A program made the translations under genes and the position numbers. The notes under the pieces are model-generated. The model was not told where the DNA came from. It made no database searches and saw only the letters and a program-made list of their open reading frames with translations. From CAZMNY01 sp964635375 (lineage in GTDB: Bacteria; Planctomycetota; Planctomycetia; Pirellulales; Pirellulaceae), in assembly GCA_964635375.1 (NCBI GenBank), contig CAZWOU010000014.1:1-64000 (forward strand): DNA of 64,000 bases, given 5' to 3'. Shown in pieces: positions 26,180-34,697 of the stretch (its first letter is position 1; every line of letters begins with the position of its first letter).

Positions 26180-28552
26180 ATGAACGCATGGCTGAACCAG
26201 TTGTGCGCCCAAACACCAGCCTGTCTGGAGGATTGGGCCGACCGAATTCGGCGAGACCCAGCGCTACGTTGCTCCCTGCAAGCGGCCCGGCAGGCCGCGT
26301 TGGATGCGGCTCGGCCCATGGGACCTGAGACTCTGGCGCGAGTCGCCTTGCATCTGAAGCTGCTTCGTTGGTTCCTTGAGGGCCAACCATCGCCAGCCCA
26401 GCCAAGCGAGGGATTGCGCCGTTTGGCGGCGGCCGTTTCACGACTGCTATGGCCCGGCGAACTGCTCGAGTTGCTCGATCTCGATGTTGTTGGGCAGCTT
26501 CGCGAGCGACTCGACGCTTATTCCTATGGTGGCCCGGCCGAGTACTATTTTCAGGAGTGGATTGCCACGGCCTGCGACCCCGCGCGGCGTCGCTCTCTCG
26601 GCGCTTATTACACGCCGATGCCGATTGTCCGCTGTATTGTCGACCGAATTGGCCAGCTGCTGCCGCAATGCGACGAGCCTACTACGTTAGTCCTTGATCC
26701 CTGTTGCGGTTCGGGACTATTCCTCACTGAGGCAGCGGAGCGCTGGGGTAGGGCGGTCATCGCCGGCGTCGAGTGCGATCCCGCGAGCGCTATGAGCGCC
26801 GCTGTATTGTTGGCCAATCGCACCCAGCTTCGCTGCGCAAATTCGCTGGACCTGCGGGCCGAGCAACTCAGGCAATCGTTCGCCTCTGCGAACGGCCTGG
26901 AACGCCTAGTCATTCTGGGCAATCCGCCCTACGCCAACTTCGGCTGTCGAAATCAATTTCCCTGGCTCGAACGTCTGCTTCGGGACTACAAACAAGGGCT
27001 CAGTGAAAAGAAACTCAACTTGAACGACGACTACATCAAGTTTCTCCGCTGGTCCCAACACCAAGTCGATGAGGTCGGGGTTGGCGCTGTCGCCTTTGTG
27101 CTCAACAACTCGTTTCTGGAAAGCATCACTCGCCGAATGCTCCGCTGGTCACTACTGCAGTCGTTTGATCGGATTGAGGTAATTGACTTGCATGGCGGTG
27201 TTGGCAAAGGCGAAACGGCCGGCGCTCAACCGGACGAAAACGTGTTCGGCATACGTCAGGGCGTTGTGATTCTGGTCCTGCTCAAACGTCAGCGTGGCGC
27301 CTTAGGCGACGCGGGCGTCAAGTGCGAAGCGGAAGCGTCAGGGCGAGTATTTCATCGAAGTATTCGCGGTACGCGTCAACAAAAAATGGAAAGCCTGGCG
27401 ACGCTTTCCGATTCAGGTTGGACCGAGTTCACTCCGAGCGAACCGAGTTTTCTGTTTTCGCCAACTACGAATGAAGACGAAGCGCTGCGTGGGGCGGCGG
27501 CGGGTCGTCCGAAACCGGCATCGACGATCGATCGCGCGGTTGTCCATTACGGTTCCGGCGTACAGACGAAATGTGATCGCCTGTTCGTTGACATCTGTCC
27601 CCAGACGCTTGGGGCTCGGATGCGGGATTGGCTTGGGGGAAACCGAGTCGAAGTGTTGCCAAGCGTTCCAGAATGGCTGCAGCGAAGGCGATCCGCGGCG
27701 ACGTTTCAAGCCGAGTTGATTCGGCCTTACATGACTGCGCCGCTCGACGTTCGCTACGTCTACTTCGACCCGGATTTGTTAGGCCGAGCGAGGCTGGCGG
27801 TAATGCAGCATATGCTTGGCGAGTCGGCGAGAGGGCTTGTGTTTATGCGACAGAGCACGAACCCCGGAAGCTACGATCACTTCCTCGCCGTAAGTTGTCT
27901 TGTCTCGGACCGCGTTTTCCATAGCGGTCACGGGGCGCCTTTCCTGACGCCTTTTAAAACTCTTTCGGGCCGTGGTAACGTGCAAGCCGCGTGGCTAGAC
28001 GAGCATTGGCGAGACGCTCAGGAACTGCCCCTAGATGGCTCCGACGCTTGTTTCTGGCCCTATTACTACGCGCTCTTTCACTCGACTTCCTACCGCAAGG
28101 GTTTTCACCAGGACTTGCGAACCCACTTTCCTCCTCTGCCGCCGAAGCTTAGAGGCAATGACTTTCGTTCCATGGTTGAACTGGGGCGTCGCCTTATCAG
28201 CGCCCATCTCAAGGGGGCGCAATCGGCTGGCGATAAACTAGAAAGACAGGACGGAGAAAGTTCAGCAGCGGTTGGAGCTATCTCTCCGATTGAGGCTCGC
28301 CCGGTCTACGACAGCGCAGGCGGGGCGATTCGAGTGCACTCGTCAGCCTTCATCCCCGCTCCCGCTGGCGTGCTCGATTGGCGGATCGGCGGCTATCGTG
28401 TCATTCATCGCTGGCTGACCCAGAGGCGAGGGCGGCCGTTTGACGCCAGCTGTCAGGCCGAACTGGAACTGCGGATCCAATGCTTCGAGACCACGATGGA
28501 AATCGTCGCTGAGATCGATTCTATTTGTAATCGAAACTTGGCGGACGACTGA
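26180..28552 (+). CDS. N6-adenine DNA methyltransferase, type ISP-like, no nuclease
   Basis: A 790-residue gamma-type amino-methyltransferase. YYTPMPIVRCIVDRIGQLL near residue 140 precedes the SAM motif I VLDPCCGSGLF at about 172 and the catalytic motif IV GNPPYANFG at about 247. The C-terminus carries WRIGGYRVIHRWLTQRRGR near residue 734, like the target-recognition domain of single-polypeptide (ISP) restriction-modification enzymes. The Mrr-type nuclease and helicase modules of those enzymes (normally about 1500 residues in all) are absent, and no restriction gene is adjacent. It should methylate adenine in a specific site as a solitary methylase. The ATG overlaps an upstream frame's stop. 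Confidence 0.83.
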   Translation: MNAWLNQLCAQTPACLEDWADRIRRDPALRCSLQAARQAALDAARPMGPETLARVALHLKLLRWFLEGQPSPAQPSEGLRRLAAAVSRLLWPGELLELLDLDVVGQLRERLDAYSYGGPAEYYFQEWIATACDPARRRSLGAYYTPMPIVRCIVDRIGQLLPQCDEPTTLVLDPCCGSGLFLTEAAERWGRAVIAGVECDPASAMSAAVLLANRTQLRCANSLDLRAEQLRQSFASANGLERLVILGNPPYANFGCRNQFPWLERLLRDYKQGLSEKKLNLNDDYIKFLRWSQHQVDEVGVGAVAFVLNNSFLESITRRMLRWSLLQSFDRIEVIDLHGGVGKGETAGAQPDENVFGIRQGVVILVLLKRQRGALGDAGVKCEAEASGRVFHRSIRGTRQQKMESLATLSDSGWTEFTPSEPSFLFSPTTNEDEALRGAAAGRPKPASTIDRAVVHYGSGVQTKCDRLFVDICPQTLGARMRDWLGGNRVEVLPSVPEWLQRRRSAATFQAELIRPYMTAPLDVRYVYFDPDLLGRARLAVMQHMLGESARGLVFMRQSTNPGSYDHFLAVSCLVSDRVFHSGHGAPFLTPFKTLSGRGNVQAAWLDEHWRDAQELPLDGSDACFWPYYYALFHSTSYRKGFHQDLRTHFPPLPPKLRGNDFRSMVELGRRLISAHLKGAQSAGDKLERQDGESSAAVGAISPIEARPVYDSAGGAIRVHSSAFIPAPAGVLDWRIGGYRVIHRWLTQRRGRPFDASCQAELELRIQCFETTMEIVAEIDSICNRNLADD

Positions 28553-28616
28553 ACACAAACGGCGCATAGAGCCGGCTGTTGCGGCGGCACAGAGATACAA
28601 CGGAGAACACTGGCCC

Positions 28617-29228
28617 ATGGCTGGCTTCAGCGACAACGTAGTGCGGGTTGGGGTGAGTTGCCTAAAACGAAACGACTCCAAGATGGCGGATGTGATTGAG
28701 GCGGTGGGGCCGCCAAAAATTCCGCATCTTCGAGGACGCTTCGCCTCACTCGTCCGCTCGATTCTCTCCCAACAGATTTCAGGCGCTGCTGCGCGCACGA
28801 TCCAAGCCAGACTCAAAGAGCGAATCGGCGCCTTCTCTGCCGACGCCATCGCGGCCCTGCCGGTCGATGAATTGCGGTCCCTGGGAATCTCGAACCAGAA
28901 AGCCGGCTATCTTCTCGATCTTGCGGCGAAATCTCAGGCGGGTGAAATCCGCTTCAAACGCCACACCTCGATGGACGATGAGGCGGTGATAGACGAGCTG
29001 GTCACGATTCGCGGCATCGGGCGCTGGACTGCTCAGATGTACCTGATCTTTTCTCTCTCACGTTGTGATGTCTTTCCCGAAGACGACTTAGGCGTTCGCA
29101 AGGGCATGCAGCACATCTATAATCTTGATTCGGCGGACGACCGCCCGGTCCTCCGCGAGATCGCTAGCTCGTGGCGGCCCTATTGCAGTTTTGCGTCTTG
29201 GTACTGTTGGCAGAGTCTCGAGCCATGA
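28617..29228 (+). CDS. DNA-3-methyladenine glycosylase (AlkA-like, HhH-GPD)
   Basis: A 203-residue helix-hairpin-helix GPD glycosylase that excises alkylated bases. The ATG at 28617 follows a CGGAGA site; the frame upstream to 28440 overlaps the methyltransferase out of phase. Landmarks are RSILSQQISGAAARTIQARL, the hairpin LVTIRGIGRWTAQMYLIF, and the catalytic aspartate in DVFPEDDLGVRKGM. It lacks the N-terminal AlkA beta domain, as short bacterial 3-methyladenine glycosylases do. It sits 64 bases after the DNA methyltransferase. Confidence 0.87.
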   Translation: MAGFSDNVVRVGVSCLKRNDSKMADVIEAVGPPKIPHLRGRFASLVRSILSQQISGAAARTIQARLKERIGAFSADAIAALPVDELRSLGISNQKAGYLLDLAAKSQAGEIRFKRHTSMDDEAVIDELVTIRGIGRWTAQMYLIFSLSRCDVFPEDDLGVRKGMQHIYNLDSADDRPVLREIASSWRPYCSFASWYCWQSLEP

Positions 29229-29280
29229 GAGCTGCGCCAGGTAGCGTTGCAACCGCGATGTTGATTTTGAGAGAGCTCCG

Positions 29281-30243
29281 ATGAAGAATCGAACTCGGCG
29301 AACGGCGATTGCCGCTGGCGCTGTCGTGGTGTTATGGCTGTTGGGTGATCTTGTCTACTCGGTCGTGATTGGGGCTCGCATCCGACGATGGGAGGCGTCC
29401 GTCGAGCGCGACAAGTTTGGAGTTCAGGCTGGCTGCCAGGCCTTTGAATGCGGCGAAGGCAAGGACGCGATTCTTCTGCTTCATGGCATCAACGACTCCC
29501 CAGCCTGTTACCGGAAGATGGCCGAGGCGTTGGGCGAGCGAGGCTACGCCTGCCACGCGATGCGTTTGCCCGGGTTTGCCGAACGTACCGAAAAGTATGC
29601 GGCCGGGACGAAAGAGGAATGGCTGCTCGCCGTAAAGGAGGAGCTGGTCCGGCTCAAACGAAACCACCGTCACGTTGTCCTTGTGGCCCACTCTCTCGGT
29701 GGCGCGATTGCAATTCACCACTTGCGGAGAAACCCCCAAGCCGCCGACGGTGTTGTCTTGCTTGCGCCCGCGGTTGAAGTGGCTTCGGAACGCAGCCCGT
29801 TACTGCCGCCGGAAAGTTGGCACGCTATCGGGAATGGTCTGCTTCTGTTCACCAAATACACGCAGACCCCTTTTGGACTCGACGCCAAAGTCGCAACTGA
29901 CGAGAAGTTTCCCTTCCGCTCTCCGTTTTCGGCCCGCCCTTTGTTTGATCAAACGTTCGCCCTGATCCGAGAGAATCGCTCGACCGGCACGCAGTTTTCA
30001 ACCCCGCTGCTGATGATACTCTCGCCAGATGACCGAGTCATCGACAGCCCAGCGGCTGCCGAATATTTTGAACAGGCTGCCTCGAAGAACAAAGAGCTAC
30101 ATCACCTGGCCGATACTGGACACGCCATGACTGTGGACCACAAATGGCCTGAATTGGTTGAGTTGATCGACCGGTTCTTTATTGGAGTCACAGCCGATTC
30201 TGCGGCGCGGGAGCAACCGAGTGATGAGGGGCGGCAAGAATGA
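29281..30243 (+). CDS. Membrane-anchored alpha/beta-hydrolase
   Basis: A 320-residue hydrolase with an N-terminal hydrophobic segment (AAGAVVVLWLLGDLVYSVVIG) that is probably a membrane anchor. The core shows LLHGINDSPACYRKM, the nucleophile AHSLGGAIA, the acid in LSPDDRVID, and the His in TDTGHAMT-like ADTGHAMTVDH, as in monoacylglycerol-lipase/carboxylesterase proteins. It overlaps the following epimerase gene by ATGA, so the two are coupled; a lipid-related role is inferred. Confidence 0.8.
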   Translation: MKNRTRRTAIAAGAVVVLWLLGDLVYSVVIGARIRRWEASVERDKFGVQAGCQAFECGEGKDAILLLHGINDSPACYRKMAEALGERGYACHAMRLPGFAERTEKYAAGTKEEWLLAVKEELVRLKRNHRHVVLVAHSLGGAIAIHHLRRNPQAADGVVLLAPAVEVASERSPLLPPESWHAIGNGLLLFTKYTQTPFGLDAKVATDEKFPFRSPFSARPLFDQTFALIRENRSTGTQFSTPLLMILSPDDRVIDSPAAAEYFEQAASKNKELHHLADTGHAMTVDHKWPELVELIDRFFIGVTADSAAREQPSDEGRQE

Positions 30244-31238
30244 GGTTCTTGTTGACTGGCGTTTCAGGCATGCTCGGCGCCAACTTATGCCGCATGCTCG
30301 TTCAACAGGGCCATCAAGTGAACGCCTTGGTCCGGCGCCCGCCGCTGACTCATCCGCTGCTTAACGATCTCGCGTTGCAAGTCTTCCAAGGCGATATCAC
30401 GGACCAAGAATCGGTGCTTCACGCCGCCCGCGACTGCGACGGCCTGTTCCACGTCGCCGGATTCATTTCCTATCTGCCCCGAGATCGCACCGAGTGTTTT
30501 CGAATCAACGTGACCGGAACGAAGACGGTCCTCACGGCTGCATCGCTCGCCGGAATCCCTCGCGCGATCGTTACAAGCTCCACTGCGGCCATTGGCATTC
30601 CTCTCGATGGCCGACCGCTCGATGAGCAGTCCGCGTTCGACCGCCGGTTTGTGGCCAATCCCTATATGGAAAGCAAACGCCAGGCGGAACTCATGGCGCT
30701 GGCGTGTAAAGAAATCGAAGTTGTCGCGGTTAACCCGTCAACCATTCTTGGCGCTGGAGACGTTAAAATGAACACGGGCGTCATGTTCAGACAGTTGCAA
30801 CAAGAGCGTCTGAGCTGGCTGCCTCCTGGCGGACTTGGTCTTGTGTCTGTGGGGGATTGCGTTCAAGGCCATTGGGCTGCATGGCAAAAGGGCGAGCCAG
30901 GGCAGAGGTACATACTCTCGGCCCACAATTGCCCGCTCGCAGAAGTGTTCGCGGCGATCGCAAAGACGCTCGGCGTTCGTTGCCCGGATCGCGTCCTTCC
31001 AGGGGCGATCTTTCCGGCCGCCTACGCTTCCGCTTGGCTGCACGACATGACGCTGGGCCGGCTAGGCATCGGGCAATTCTCGCGATTCATGGTCGAAATT
31101 GGATTTCGGAACCGCTTCTTCGACAGCTCGCGAGCTCAACGCGAACTCGCTTGGCGCCCCGCCGTCTCGCTCGCCCAAATGATCTCCGACGCGGCCGATT
31201 TCTACCAGGAACACGGACTGCTTGGGCAGTCAACGTAG
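30240..31238 (+). CDS. NAD-dependent epimerase/dehydratase (extended SDR)
   Basis: A 332-residue extended SDR. FLLTGVSGMLGANL is the GxxGxxG cofactor motif at the N-terminus, VTSSTAAIG supplies the catalytic Ser/Thr, and NPYMESKRQAE the YxxxK pair. The overall pattern resembles dihydroflavonol-4-reductase-like or sterol-dehydrogenase-like members. The start codon overlaps the upstream hydrolase stop. Substrate unknown; joint action with the hydrolase on a lipid or hydroxy compound is possible. Confidence 0.83.
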   Translation: MRFLLTGVSGMLGANLCRMLVQQGHQVNALVRRPPLTHPLLNDLALQVFQGDITDQESVLHAARDCDGLFHVAGFISYLPRDRTECFRINVTGTKTVLTAASLAGIPRAIVTSSTAAIGIPLDGRPLDEQSAFDRRFVANPYMESKRQAELMALACKEIEVVAVNPSTILGAGDVKMNTGVMFRQLQQERLSWLPPGGLGLVSVGDCVQGHWAAWQKGEPGQRYILSAHNCPLAEVFAAIAKTLGVRCPDRVLPGAIFPAAYASAWLHDMTLGRLGIGQFSRFMVEIGFRNRFFDSSRAQRELAWRPAVSLAQMISDAADFYQEHGLLGQST

Positions 31239-31379
31239 GTCTCGAGCACGGGCGCCGCGGGGATCACAGCCTCTTCCCGACCCGCGATCGACACCATACG
31301 TTAGGATGCGTGTAGCTGGCCTCGCGCCCAAGTTGTTCTTGCGCCAGGGGAAAGTCGAATCGAGGAGAGGGAGAAAACG

Positions 31380-32135
31380 ATGGACTTAGGAATTGCCGGC
31401 CGCCGAGCATTGGTGTGCGCCGCGAGTAAAGGACTGGGAAAAGCGTGCGCGTTTGCGTTGGCAGCTGAGGGCGTCGAGTTGACGATCGTCGCGCGTGGTG
31501 AAGAGACGCTCGAGCATACAGCTGAACAGATTTGCTCGACGACAGGCGCGAAAATAACGACGGTCGCGGCTGACATCACGACGGACTGGGGACGCGACGC
31601 CGCGCTGGCCGCGTGCCCGTCTCCCGACATTCTGGTCAACAACGCGGGCGGTCCGCCGCCCGGCAACTTTCGCGAGTGGGGCCGCGACGATTGGCTCGCC
31701 GCGATCGACGCCAACATGTTGACGGCCATCTTTCTGATCAAGTCCGTGCTCGACGGCATGGCGTCTCGGAAGTTCGGCCGGATCGTAAATATCACGTCTG
31801 CCGCTGTCAAATCGCCAATCGATATCCTGGGTCTATCGAACGGCGCTCGCGGCGGCTTGACCGGATTCATAGGCGGCCTTGCTCGTGAACGCGATTTGAT
31901 CCGGAATAATGTGACCATCAACAACATGTTGCCTGGCTCGTTTGACACCGAACGCGTGGCCGAGTTGCTGGACGAAGCGACTCGCAAGAAGAAGATTGAG
32001 CAGAGTTTGGCTGGGCGGTTTGGTTCGCCCGAAGAATTCGGCCACCTGTGCGCTTACCTCTGCAGTTCCAAATCGGGCTATATCACCGGGCAGAATATTC
32101 TCATCGATGGCGGATCGTTCCCAGGCACAATTTGA
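31380..32135 (+). CDS. Short-chain dehydrogenase/reductase lacking YxxxK
   Basis: A 251-residue SDR resembling 3-oxoacyl-ACP-reductase-like proteins. CAASKGLGKACAFAL is the cofactor loop, NNAGGPPPGNF the conserved NNAG, and VNITSAAVKSP holds the expected Ser. Where YSASK normally lies, the sequence reads LGLSNGARGGL, so both catalytic Tyr and Lys appear substituted (Ser and Arg in the most natural alignment). Similar variants form a recognised subgroup, so it is probably functional with altered chemistry. It lies about 140 bases after the epimerase gene. Confidence 0.83.
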   Translation: MDLGIAGRRALVCAASKGLGKACAFALAAEGVELTIVARGEETLEHTAEQICSTTGAKITTVAADITTDWGRDAALAACPSPDILVNNAGGPPPGNFREWGRDDWLAAIDANMLTAIFLIKSVLDGMASRKFGRIVNITSAAVKSPIDILGLSNGARGGLTGFIGGLARERDLIRNNVTINNMLPGSFDTERVAELLDEATRKKKIEQSLAGRFGSPEEFGHLCAYLCSSKSGYITGQNILIDGGSFPGTI

Positions 32136-32221
32136 AACGGATCCCGAGCGACTTGGGCTGCGACCAGAGTTCTGCGGCATCCACGTGCTGCGGACGGCAT
32201 TTTGAAGGAGCGGAGGCTACG

Positions 32222-33823
32222 ATGGATCAAGCACGGCTGAATGAACTTACGGAAACGTTCTTCACATGTCGTCGCGATGAGCTCTCGCAGATTTTCGACG
32301 AGATGCTCTCCGCTCTGGATGCAGAGCAGTCGCTGCCGCCCGGAGGCTTGATGTCTCGGAACTACGAGACGGCTCAGGCCAATCCAGAAATCCACACCTT
32401 GCCCGGAAACCTCAAGGACGCGAGAGACGCGATCTTTCCGTTCTTCTGGGGCACCGATAGCTGGCAGTCCAAACTCCATCTGGAAAACGTCAAAGGGCCT
32501 CCCAATTATGCTTCGCTCGTGGGGGCAATCGCTGCCTTGCTGAAGAACCCGAATCTCTGCGTCGACAAGTACTGTCTGAGGTCGAATGAACTGGAGGTCA
32601 AGTCGATCACCGCGCTCGCGAACCTGATCTTCTACCACACCGAAACACCTTGGGGCGTGTTCACGATTGGCGGGACTATCTCAAATCTGTACGGCGGGAA
32701 GCTTGGCATCGAGAAGGTCGCGCCCGGTACGATGCAGAACGGAATGCGAGGTTTGTCGCTTGCAGGAATCGTCTCCGAAGCTGGCCATTACTCAAACGCC
32801 ACACTCGCCGGCTGGCTAGGCATTGGCGTTCAGAATTTGCATGCCATTCCAACAGATCCAGATATGTCGATGAGGCTGGATTTGCTCGAGGACAAGCTTG
32901 AGGAGCTCTATGCGAAGGGCGAACTAGTTGCTTTTGTGATTGCGACGTTTGGCACCACCGACGCCTTTGGAATCGACGACATTCGAGCGATCAAAGAGAT
33001 TATTGGTCGCAAGAGTGAGGAGCATGGCGCGACCCGACCGCATCTCCATGTGGACGCCGCCGTCGGTTGGGTCAGTTGTTTCTTGACTGAGTACGATGTG
33101 GAAAACAACCCACTTGGCGCCGAACCTGAAACACTCGAACTGATTGAGCGAACCAAGACGGCGACCGTTGGTTTCAGGCTTGCGGACTCAGTCACAATCG
33201 ACTTTCATAAGATGGGCTGGGGGCATTATCCTTCGAGCGCCTTCATCGTCCGCAAACGAGACGACTTGGCTCGACTGGCGCGGACGCGGCAGGACGTGCC
33301 TTATTTTTGCGACGCCGATTTCCGTCACGATCCGGCTCTCTTTACGCTCGAATGCTCTCGGCCCGGTATCGGACCCTACGCTGTGATGGCGTCGCTCAAC
33401 GGGATTGGGCTGACCGGCTACCGCATGTTGGTCGCCAACGCCATTGAAAAAGCCCATCGCCTCAAGACGCGCATTGAAAGACTCAGTTATTGCAAAGTGA
33501 TCAATTTGGACACGCCTGGGCCTACCGTCTGCTGGTGGGTGATGCCACGCGGCCGTGATGCGAAGGAAATCTTCGCCAAACTCTGTGCGGGCGAGCTGGG
33601 CGACGAAGAGCAGGGGCAGTACCTCCACGAAATTCGCCGCTTGTTCGACAAGCGGGAGTCTTCGCTGGACCCGGCGGTCGACGCCAGGTTGAGCTTCACA
33701 ACCTCCGTTGGCTATTGCCCCAACGGCGTTCAGATTCCAGCTTGGAAGGCTGTCTTCTTTAACCCGAAAACCGACGATGAGGTCATCGACGGGATCATCG
33801 CCAGCATCGAAGACATCAGTTGA
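32222..33823 (+). CDS. PLP-dependent group II decarboxylase (glutamate/aromatic amino-acid type)
   Basis: A 533-residue fold-type I PLP enzyme. The ATG at 32222 follows an AAGGAGCGGAGG site; the longer frame starts within the SDR gene. Landmarks are TNP-type ISNLYGGKLG, the pyridoxal-stacking HVDAAVGWVS, and TIDFHKMGWGHYPSSA containing the Schiff-base lysine. It resembles glutamate, cysteine-sulfinate and aromatic amino-acid decarboxylases; sequence alone does not decide among them. Its final 8 bases overlap the convergent minus-strand gene. Confidence 0.86.
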   Translation: MDQARLNELTETFFTCRRDELSQIFDEMLSALDAEQSLPPGGLMSRNYETAQANPEIHTLPGNLKDARDAIFPFFWGTDSWQSKLHLENVKGPPNYASLVGAIAALLKNPNLCVDKYCLRSNELEVKSITALANLIFYHTETPWGVFTIGGTISNLYGGKLGIEKVAPGTMQNGMRGLSLAGIVSEAGHYSNATLAGWLGIGVQNLHAIPTDPDMSMRLDLLEDKLEELYAKGELVAFVIATFGTTDAFGIDDIRAIKEIIGRKSEEHGATRPHLHVDAAVGWVSCFLTEYDVENNPLGAEPETLELIERTKTATVGFRLADSVTIDFHKMGWGHYPSSAFIVRKRDDLARLARTRQDVPYFCDADFRHDPALFTLECSRPGIGPYAVMASLNGIGLTGYRMLVANAIEKAHRLKTRIERLSYCKVINLDTPGPTVCWWVMPRGRDAKEIFAKLCAGELGDEEQGQYLHEIRRLFDKRESSLDPAVDARLSFTTSVGYCPNGVQIPAWKAVFFNPKTDDEVIDGIIASIEDIS

Positions 33824-34697
33824 TTACTGCATAGCCCGCGAATTGGCCTCGCGGCGCCAACTCAGCCTGCAGTCGGTCGACGGTCTCGCGCCGGCCGTCG
33901 TCGCCGTCCGCCGCGCGCCATACGACAACGGGCCGATCCGGATTGATGTCGGCCAGTCTTGCCACCGGTCGCCAGATTGCGTCGGCCCAATCGCGAACCT
34001 GCTGACCAGGCGCCAGGCCTGCGGCGTCGCCGTCGGCAATTAGCAACAAGTTGCGTGCAAGCCGTCTCGGTTCGCCGTCAATCGCGGCGGCTGCATCACG
34101 GTTCAAGATCGCTGCGATCACCGCCGGGAACTGGCCAACTCGTTTCAGCGAGTCCGCCGGGTCAACATGCCGCCTCAAATCGGCCAAGATGCGGACTCCC
34201 TGTCGAGACGCTTGCTCGAGGAAGTCGTTATCGATCGAGTCGCAAACAACGGTCGTCTCGGTTTCTCGCCACCGCGCGAAATCGGTTTGATGATCAGGCC
34301 CCGCTTGGACAGCCCGCAGCACCCAACGACGCCCGGCAAAAAAGAAACTCCGCCCTCGGACCCCCAGCGGGCGGAAGCCGAGTTGTCGAGTTGTCTCGCC
34401 CACGAGTTGCTGATCGTCGAACAGTTGAATCTTCAGTCGGTAGATGGCCGGTTGGTTGGAGACCCAAAAGCAGGGGTCGGTCACCACAGCTGCGCAGAGC
34501 AACGTCTCACCAGGCACGTGGGACATCTTAAAGGCAGCCGGCAGGGTGACGCCAGCGGCCGAGAACGGGCCCCGGACTTCGCCGCTCAGCCGATATCTCT
34601 CGCTGCCGCAGAGCCCGTCAATCGTGGCGTAGACTCGGGCCGTGTGTTCGTTAAGTTCCCCAAAGAACGCTTGCACGTCGTCGACGGAATGGGTCAC
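33816..34697 (-). CDS. GH2-like beta-sandwich protein with truncated barrel
   Basis: A 293-residue protein of unknown function. The middle resembles glycoside-hydrolase family 2 sandwich domains and their junction to the catalytic barrel: CFWVSNQPAIYRLKIQLF, then GFRPLGVRGRSFFFAGRRWVLRAV. The following DFARWRETETTVVCDSIDN and DNDFLEQASRQGVRILADL resemble the start of a GH2 TIM barrel, but the barrel ends early and no catalytic Glu pair is evident. It starts with GTG in a four-base overlap with the uvrA stop, so it is translationally coupled to uvrA. No signal peptide. Confidence 0.6.
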   Translation of the reverse strand: MTHSVDDVQAFFGELNEHTARVYATIDGLCGSERYRLSGEVRGPFSAAGVTLPAAFKMSHVPGETLLCAAVVTDPCFWVSNQPAIYRLKIQLFDDQQLVGETTRQLGFRPLGVRGRSFFFAGRRWVLRAVQAGPDHQTDFARWRETETTVVCDSIDNDFLEQASRQGVRILADLRRHVDPADSLKRVGQFPAVIAAILNRDAAAAIDGEPRRLARNLLLIADGDAAGLAPGQQVRDWADAIWRPVARLADINPDRPVVVWRAADGDDGRRETVDRLQAELAPRGQFAGYAVIN

